From assembly GCA_027886185.1 (NCBI GenBank), contig WOAB01000188.1, positions 3,224,001-3,288,000 of the forward strand: DNA of 64,000 nt, given 5' to 3'. A program made the position numbers and the translations under genes. Each line of letters opens with the position of its first letter. Within the stretch, counting starts at the first letter, position 1. The stretch is from Rheum nobile (Eukaryota; Streptophyta; Magnoliopsida; Caryophyllales; Polygonaceae). Shown in pieces: positions 57,414 through 64,000 of the stretch. Under the pieces are notes generated by a model. It was not told the DNA's origin. It did not search any database and saw only the letters and a program-made list of their open reading frames with translations.

Positions 57414-59939
57414 TGATGTGACTATGTACATCGTCATTTTTGAAGAAGGTCAAAAGCTTGTCCCAAGAAAATGGTTCGAAACTTGAAAGATGTCAAAATC
57501 AAAGAATCTGTCGCGTCGACACCTACTCAGTATTCTGGCCATATCTGGAGCTAAGAACGTCCAATGGAGGCCCATGAGTAGTAATTGGAAAGCTAAGGAA
57601 AATATCTACAACTATCATGTTAAGGTCTTCCTCAAATTCCAGGCAAAGAAACCCAAAAACTGTTGTCTTTACGACAGTTCAGCAGAAGGCTGGCCATTTT
57701 AGGGCCATTTATTTTAATCCTATTATTAATGAATTTAAGACATTTTAGTGGTTAATTTTAATTTCCGAAAATGCTCACTAGTGCCTTGTGTTATTGGGTG
57801 AGTGTTTAGAGTTAGTGGTTAGTTTTAATTCCCTAAAATGCTCACTAGTGCTTTGTATTAGTGGGTAAGTGTTAGTGGTTTATTTTTAAGCTTTTCTTTA
57901 TTTTCCTTTGCAACCTATTTAAAGACTAGGTTGTTTCATTGTAAGGCACGTCGAAGACTAAATGAAAATGCAGAATTAGTTTGCACCATTGTGCTCTCTT
58001 CCTTTTTCAATTGTGAGTTATATCAATTGATTGCGATTGTGTGTTACATCAATTGTTCGGTAATTGTGTTTGAGTGAGTCAAATCTCAAATTCATTGCCT
58101 TGTCTTCCTTGGTCCAGTGTGTCATATCTTGGCTTAGGAAGATACCTATCCATCACCAACAACGTCCATCTTCATTCACCATTCGGTCACCCACATCCAC
58201 AACAACCATTTCGTTGAATTCCTTCCCGGAACTTTCAGCAATCCCTCAGTAAAAATACCATATATTTTGCTTCACCACTCAGAAAATTCTAAAATTTGGA
58301 GGACAGAAACTAGACTTCACCGTCTAACTACTGTCGCTGGAATCATCTAATTCCGAGTTTAGGTGAAGGATAACGAGCCGATTGAAGTCAGGCCTATTTT
58401 TTGGCCTTGGGTTGACGCTTCCACGGAGACCTTTTGAGCCTTTCCTTGCACCGCGTCATTCTCGATCCTTGATCTTCATCATTTGGTATCAGAGCCACGC
58501 AAGGAGGTTTCGAAAGGAGTCATGTATCACCCCGACCATTGGAAGAAGGTTGAGGAGATGATCCGTCAATATTTTTCACAACAGAAAATACAACTCAAAG
58601 GGGATGAATCGTCTAAGGAAGAAGTGTGTGAATCTTCCGTTGGCATTGTTGTTGAAAAACAAGTGCTTGATGATGAGCCAACCCTGAGAGTTGTAGAGGA
58701 GAAGCCACAACCGAAAGAAGAGGAGGTCGAGTCCACTAACCCAGGATCACTTGCCAAGACTACTCGTGCCATGCAAGAAAGGGAAGACAAGTCATCTCTC
58801 GTACCTCTTCATAAGAAATTTTTTCTTTATCATTTGGATTCGAGGACGAATCCTCTTAAAGGAGGAGAGGATGATGTGACTATGGACATCATTATTTTTG
58901 AAGAAGGTCAAAAGCTTGTCCCAAGAAAATGGTTCGAAACTTGGAAGGTGTCAAAATCAAAGAATCTGTCGCGTCGACACCTACTCAGTATTCTGGCCAT
59001 ATCCGGAGCTATGAACGTTCAATGGAGGCCCATGAGTAGTCATTGGAAAGCTAAGGAAAATATCTACAACTATCATGTTAAGGTCTTTCTCAAATTCCAG
59101 GCAAAGAAACCCAGAAACTGTTGTCTTTACGACAGTTTAGCAGAAGGCTGACCATTTTAGGGCCATTTATTTTAATCCTATTATTAATGAATTTAAGACA
59201 TTTTAGTGGTTAATTTTAATTTCCGAAAATGCTCACTAGTGCCTTGTGTTAGTGGGTGAGTGTTTAGAGTTAGTGGTTAGTTTTAATTCCCTAAAATGCT
59301 CACTAGTGCTTTGTATTAGTGGGTAAGTGTTAGTGGTTTATTTTTAAGCTTTTCTTTATTTTTCTTTACAGCCTATTTAAAGACTAGGTTGTTTCATTGT
59401 AAGGCACGTCGAAGACTAAATGAAAATGCAGAATTAGTTTGCACCATTGTGCTCTCTTCCTTTTTCAATTGTGAGTTATATCAATTGATTGCGATTGTGT
59501 GTTACATCAATTGTTCGGTAATTGTGTTTGAGTGAGTAAAATCTCAAATTCATTGCCTTGTCTTCCTTGGTCCAGTGTGTCATATCTTGGCTTAGGAAGA
59601 TACCTATCCATCACCAATAACGTCCATCTTCATTCACCATTCGGTCACCCACATCCACAACAACCATTTCGTTGAATTCCTTCCCGGAACTTTCAGCGAC
59701 CCCTCAGTAAAAATACCATATCTTTTGCTTCACCACTCAGAAAATTCTAAAATTTGGAGGAAGGAAACTAGACTTCACCGTCTAACTACTGTTGCCGGAA
59801 TCATCTAATTCCGAGTTCAGGTGAAGGATAACGAGCCGGTTGAAGTCAGGCCTATTTTTTGGCCTTGGGTTGACGCTTCCACGGAGACCTTTTAAGCCTT
59901 TCCTTGCACCGTGTCATTCTCGATCCTTGATCTTCATCA
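57414..59939 (+). mobile_element. small non-autonomous LTR retrotransposon nested in gag
   Basis: Two LTRs of about 1068 bp (57414-58481 and 58872-59939) surround only about 390 bp. The primer site TGGTATCAGAGC begins near 58484, and a polypurine tract (GGAGGAGAGG) precedes the second LTR. LTRs differ by roughly 2 percent by eye. The gag frame of the Tekay-like element stops at HGCS on one side and resumes at LEQYM on the other. I could not find a clean 5-bp duplication (left CAAAG, right AGAGC). It is LARD/TRIM-like in structure. Confidence 0.88.
58483..59151 (+). CDS. 222-residue open frame of the small LTR element, running into its 3' LTR
   Basis: It begins just inside the primer site and reads GVMYHPDHWKKVEEMIRQYF, a Glu/Lys-rich middle, then HLDSRTNPLKGGEDDVTM, which resembles the tail of plant gypsy polyproteins immediately before the polypurine tract. 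It continues through the LTR as RKWFETWKVSKSKNLSRRHL, then NIYNYHVKVFLKFQAKK. The first LTR contains the corresponding stretch. The simplest reading is an in-frame fusion of a gag start and pol end left by internal deletion. No enzyme domain is present. The listed start relies on the first possible codon in the frame; the next ATG is at 58522. Function unknown. Confidence 0.45.
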   Translation: MVSEPRKEVSKGVMYHPDHWKKVEEMIRQYFSQQKIQLKGDESSKEEVCESSVGIVVEKQVLDDEPTLRVVEEKPQPKEEEVESTNPGSLAKTTRAMQEREDKSSLVPLHKKFFLYHLDSRTNPLKGGEDDVTMDIIIFEEGQKLVPRKWFETWKVSKSKNLSRRHLLSILAISGAMNVQWRPMSSHWKAKENIYNYHVKVFLKFQAKKPRNCCLYDSLAEG

Positions 59940-60738
59940 TAGAGCATCCGTGACGTACCATCAACGGCTTAATATCTGGATTCATCCACTCATGGAAATG
60001 ACAGATATTTTGCTCATCGCTGGACACCTCCGGCCCAACATACTGTAGCAGGTGATTGAACTTGGCCGCAAGCTCAGTCACTTTCAATCCATCCGTCTTT
60101 GGATAGAGGAACTCCTTGTGTTTTTCTTCCCTCATAGCTCAGGAGAAGAAACGATCAGTCATCTTGGCCTTGAACATCCCCCAGTTCAAACCAGGGTGAC
60201 CAGTAAGACCTGTACCTTCCCACCATTCACTGGCTACTTCCTTCAGCTAAAGAGAAGCAATGTGCACCTTTTCAGCTTCAGTGCACTCAACGTTTCTGAA
60301 TAATCTTTCCATGTGTGAGAACCAATATGCCACCCTAACTGGCTCTCCTTTCCCGTCATAGCTATCAGGCCTCATAGAGCTTATGGCCTTCAGTGCTCGG
60401 CCATAGTCGCCTCTATTCCTGATCGCTTCCTCTTGGGGTACATGGATATTAGGCTCCTCAAATCTAGGAATCGGTGGGGGAATTGGCACAGCTTGTGCCT
60501 GAGGCGCGTTTGGTCGTATGATATCTGTGAATGCTTGCATCACAATTCCCCGAATAGCCTCTATTGCTACTGCATCAAATACCATTGAAGCGTTGACCGG
60601 AGCTTGGTCATTGCCCCCTGGATTGTTATTAGAAGCAGTCTCGTGTTCATCCACAGGGTTCGCAGTGTTCCTCATATTTGGTCTGGGGTTATTGCTTGGC
60701 CCAGCACCAGCACGAATGGTGTTTCTTGTGTTCACCAT
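59940..60738 (-). pseudogene. gag N-terminal part of the Tekay-like element
   Basis: ATG at 60738 opens MVNTRNTIRAGAGPSNNPR. A retrotransposon gag core follows (ISSMRPDSYDGKGEP, YWFSHMERLFRNVECTEAEK). TAG at 60247-60249 and TGA at 60139-60141 interrupt a single frame, which then reads EFLYPKTDGLKVTELAAKF to HGCS at the insertion. This is the structural protein of the particle. Confidence 0.88.
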
Positions 60739-60978
60739 CTATTTACCGATCAAATTCCAAGTATTTTATGACATTAATATCATTCCAATGTACTCAATGT
60801 AATAAAATCACTTAGAATAGATCAAACTTGGAAATTTTCATTGATAAACTCAAACTGAGCTAATAGGTTCTACAAAAGGGATCTCCCGAGCGTCAAAACA
60901 AAATTGCTCGGAGACTTAGGTTCTTAACAAAACGAACACTGAAATACAAGAAAAGAAACTGCTAATCAGCACTGGCCC
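60739..60978 (-). other. leader of the Tekay-like element with LTR end and primer site missing
   Basis: Between the gag ATG and the truncated 5' LTR there is about 240 bp of non-coding DNA. The expected 166 bp LTR end and the primer-site complement are absent. The junction is near 60978 (GGCCC|AATCCAAAAAC). Confidence 0.7.
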
Positions 60979-63274
60979 AATCCAAAAACAACAGAAATAC
61001 ATAGTAGTCTTAACATAAGACATGTTTAATACAGCGGAAGTCCTTGTTAAAATAAATGACACAAAAGTCTTGATCTAGAGATCACATGCCTAGGATCTCA
61101 ACCTTGGTAAAACACTTCAAAATTCCATCTGCCTTCACCGTCGTTTCTAGCCTTCATGGAACTGCAGTTTATCTGATGTGCCGTATGAGACGGATGACAC
61201 CAGCCAACCATGCAAGAGAATATAATCGGTTGGTTAGTCTAATGAAAGACTATGAAAGGGTTAAACAGAAAGGTTCTAAGTAGTCGTATTAGGTTAGACT
61301 CATCGCTTCTCAAATAAAAGTCAATGACGATAGTCAACCACCATACTCGTACTGAAATAAAATATGAAAAGGTATGATCAAGAGAAAAGACTCTGAAAGA
61401 ACGAGTCTTACGGAAACATATGAAGAGAAGACTCCAACGAATTGAGTCTTATCGGAAAGTATGACAAGTGTTTTGGAACATTAAAGTTTCACACAAACGT
61501 TTAAAAACGACTTGACTATTTGGGTCCACGACCAACCTCACCGCATAATGCGAATTCAGATTCGGAAGGTGAACTTACTCTAATCAAAGTCCCGTACGAG
61601 TTTCCAAGTTGTACTTCTCGCCCTAAGGTTCATTAATAATGTGCATAACGGCACTTATCTTATTTAATTCCAAAACGTATATTCACGTTATAAGCTTTTA
61701 TCATAATCATCTCATCCCTCAGGATATAGAGATATATAGTCGGGAATAAATCCCTAGAGGTTTGACGCTAGCTAAGCGCACCTCCCCTATACTCGGATAG
61801 AGGATAGTCATGACTAGAGAGACGGTGTTAGGGCTTGAACATCCTATCCACCGAGTTATAAAGAAACGGCTACCTCTCAAGGTAAGCAGCGCTCCTACAA
61901 ATACTCGTGCTAACTATATCTCAAGTGCACATAAAATCCACTGCTAACTATATTTCAAGTTTGCATAAAAAAAAATCCACAACAATACCATCACGGTAAT
62001 AACAGATATAATAGTGTTGTTTCTATCAATATATACAACCTATTATAATATCTGTATTTCAATCATATATATATATATAATAGCGCTGTTTCTAGCAGTA
62101 TAAATAACCTATTATAATATTCCTTTTTAAATCACATACAGTTATCAAAATTGTTCCCAGACGAAAACAATATTCATCCCAAATTAATTAACAATTAAAC
62201 AATTGATAATCAATATAAATATGGAATGATAAGCAAGAGCGAACCGCCACTTGCCTTAGATTAGACGAAGCTTGGACAAAGCTTAGAGATGACGAGTTTC
62301 TGGGTCCGAAGCAGGGACAGATCTTGGGTAACAAATCCCTACGGAATGACCCATAACGAAACCCTAAGTTAGATTCGATAACCAAATATACGAATCTAAG
62401 AAGAGACGAAAGGAATTGAAGGAACAAAGCCTCGCTCGAGACCACAAGACCCAAAGCCACACCACGAGCCCAGCCCACCGCGGGTGCGCCGGCCTTGAGC
62501 GCGGGTGCGGTGGCGTGACAGTGGCGAGACGACGACGACGACGAGAACTCACCGTGATCGACACATTTGGATTCGATTAGGATGGGCTTCGACTTCCCAA
62601 CTCCTTACACTTCCAAACACCACTTAGAGAGTACCTTCTCCTCCTATGGTAGCTCCGACGACACTCCGGCGAAAGCTTGAGCTTTCCGGTAACAATGGAA
62701 ATGAGAGATTTGAGAGAGAGAGTTTGAGAGCTGTGATTCAACTCCACTCCAGCTCCTTTCCTTTTATAGCCCAAGCAAGGAGGTCAAGCAGCCAGGTGAC
62801 TCATTGTAGGCGCCTACAACGACCGGATGGGACAGTTGCAGAGGCGAAGACGACGCGACGTCTGACGTCCGGCGCTGTAGAGAAGAAATGATGACACCGC
62901 GGGGTGCGGTGGCCTCACCGCGGGTGCGGCGAGCCTCCCCAGACCGCCTTACAGGATTGACCTTCACCGCGGGGTGCGGCCACTTGACTGCGGGTGCGGT
63001 CAAGGCCAAATCTGGGCCCTTTTGTCCGGGTTAAGTACGGGTACGAGTTTTTAACCCCGGGTTAAATATATTCGTACTCGGTTAACATCTTTGCACCCGA
63101 ATGAGTATTCTAAGCCCCGAAAATACATCGAATGTATTTTATACCACTCAGGAAAATATTACAGAGATCAAACAAATTACAGAGTGTCTGAACTTCTCTG
63201 AAATTAATCCGGTTTGTGATACGGGAGTTAGGAAATTTATCAAAATACTCTTTATTAAAATGAGGGGTATTACA
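60979..63274 (-). repeat. 5' LTR of the Tekay-like element, 3'-truncated
   Basis: Collinear with 51084-53387 with a few percent difference; it lacks the equivalent of 50918-51083. A TATA box is at 62760-62769. GC-rich motif clusters at about 62475-62520 and 62895-63000 match the partner LTR. Confidence 0.9.
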
Positions 63275-64000
63275 TTTATGCCAGCCAATCCCCCTATGCT
63301 CGAGAGGATGATGAGGCGGCCTTACCAACCGCCGACTGGTCCACTCTTGCATCAACGGAGAGTGCCTCTTGAACAACAAGAGCATCCAGAAGGGGCTAGA
63401 GGACAAAGGATACCGCCATGCGCGCATGGGCCTAGGCACTTTGCCTTTGGCCAAGGAGATGGAGCTAAGGCTCAAGAGAGGGAGCCACATCATGGCATCG
63501 AGCTCTCCATCCAGCCCTATATAGGCACGTCAGATCTAAAGGCCTACCTTGATTGGGAAGCCAAAACTGAGGCCGTTTTTTACTACTACGGCTACACCGA
63601 TGTGCAAAGGGTGGCCATTGCCACTATCCACTTTTACGACTTTGCCTACTCTTGGTGGCTTGAAGACAAAGAGGAGAGATCCTACCACAACTACCCACCC
63701 ATCACCACGTGAGAGGAGCTCAAGGAGGCCATGAGGTTTCAGTTTGTGCCTCAAGACTTCCAATACCGAATCCAAGTCAAATTGGAGAGAGTGAAGCAAG
63801 GGAATCGGACGCCAGAAGAATTTTACAAGGAGTTAAAGCACTTGATGTTTCACTCCAATGTTCAGTTCCCCGAGGGCTATCTAGTGTCCAAGTTCACCAC
63901 ATGCTTGAATCCTGACGTGGGCCAAGTGGTGGAGATGCAAAGGTTAGGAACACATGTGCAAATTGAGGAGGTGCTCCACTATGCTACCCAAGTTTATCAA
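63275..64000 (+). pseudogene. gag of the host gypsy element (right half, continues beyond the window)
   Basis: After TTTAT the gag frame resumes (MPANPPMLERMMRRPYQPPT) with the core ELSIQPYIGTSDLKAYLDWE and DFAYSWWLEDKEERSY. A TGA at 63710-63712 sits where gag proteins usually have tryptophan before EELKEAMRFQFVPQDF. The frame stays open afterwards to the window end (RTPEEFYKELKHLMFHSNVQ). Confidence 0.85.

Larger units (their letters stand above)
50918..63274 (-). mobile_element. Tekay/Del-like Ty3/gypsy retrotransposon with both ends present
   Basis: The TSD TTTAT occurs at 50913-50917 and 63275-63279. On the minus strand the order is 5' LTR (63274-60979), gag (60738-59940 and 57413 to about 57100), protease/RT/RNase H/integrase (about 57104-53493), polypurine tract, and 3' LTR (53387-50918). 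It is the same family as 1-4782 by protein and LTR layout. A small LTR element (57414-59939) interrupts gag. Damage is light: a handful of stops, and the 5' LTR has lost its last 166 bp and the primer site. Confidence 0.93.

Noticed and set aside
62646..62891. Short open frames in the GC-rich parts of Tekay LTRs, duplicated in both LTRs
   Set aside because: They lie over the LTR promoter and GC motif clusters, differ in frame between the two LTRs and have no domain.

Overview
The window is nuclear DNA from a flowering plant, probably a eudicot. The evidence is GT-AG introns, initiator-tRNA-Met primer binding sites behind several LTRs, plant-type Ty3/gypsy chromovirus, LINE, CACTA, Mutator-like and hAT elements, and a seven-coding-exon MYB-CC (PHR1-type) transcription factor. 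There are no operons, rRNA genes, tRNA genes or CRISPR arrays. Species cannot be named from sequence alone. Most of the window is transposable-element DNA; the only convincing intact host gene lies on the minus strand at 39965-42465.

Layout. 1-4782: the 3' part of a Tekay/Del-like gypsy element (pol with one nonsense codon, then a 2.4 kb LTR). 4783-8461: mostly featureless AT-rich DNA with a FAR1/MULE-type protein fragment at 6807-7217. 8462-12694: a CACTA element with perfect 3-bp target-site duplications (TSDs) that carries intron-containing fragments of a DExH-box helicase gene. 12698-15640: a decayed pseudogene-like region with repeated coiled-coil-type units. 15653-22129: three tandem copies of a 1.72 kb unit; only the first copy holds a 1305 bp Mutator-like element filled with GTGTGCATA-type repeats. 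22150-22570: a hAT element. 23585-37520: a full-length but broken LINE with an 18-bp TSD, interrupted by a 6 kb LTR retrotransposon (27552-33584, TSD CATAC), itself interrupted by a solo LTR (30082-31572, TSD TGCGT). 37523-38281: an inverted counterpart of the DNA left of the LINE, so without the LINE the locus would be a large fold-back. 38292-38755: a second hAT element. 39965-43270: the PHR1-like gene and its leader.

43680-50917: scrambled LTR-retrotransposon remains, including a truncated Tekay-type LTR (44101-46590), three LTR/primer-binding-site junctions or LTR ends, and two gag fragments. 50918-63274: a complete-ended Tekay/Del-like element on the minus strand (TSD TTTAT) inserted into the gag gene of another gypsy element, whose halves are at 50559-50917 and 63275-64000. 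It is itself interrupted by a small non-autonomous LTR element (57414-59939).

Nothing suggests that the mobile genes form a working system: every autonomous coding region has stops or frameshifts, nearly all nonsense codons explicable as C-to-T changes, as expected of methylated, silenced DNA. The observations most worth a second look are the helicase capture in the CACTA element; the GC-rich motif that occurs at two fixed places in Tekay LTRs and changes in step between copies; the triplicated unit with its Mutator-like element and palindromes; and the fold-back structure around the LINE.
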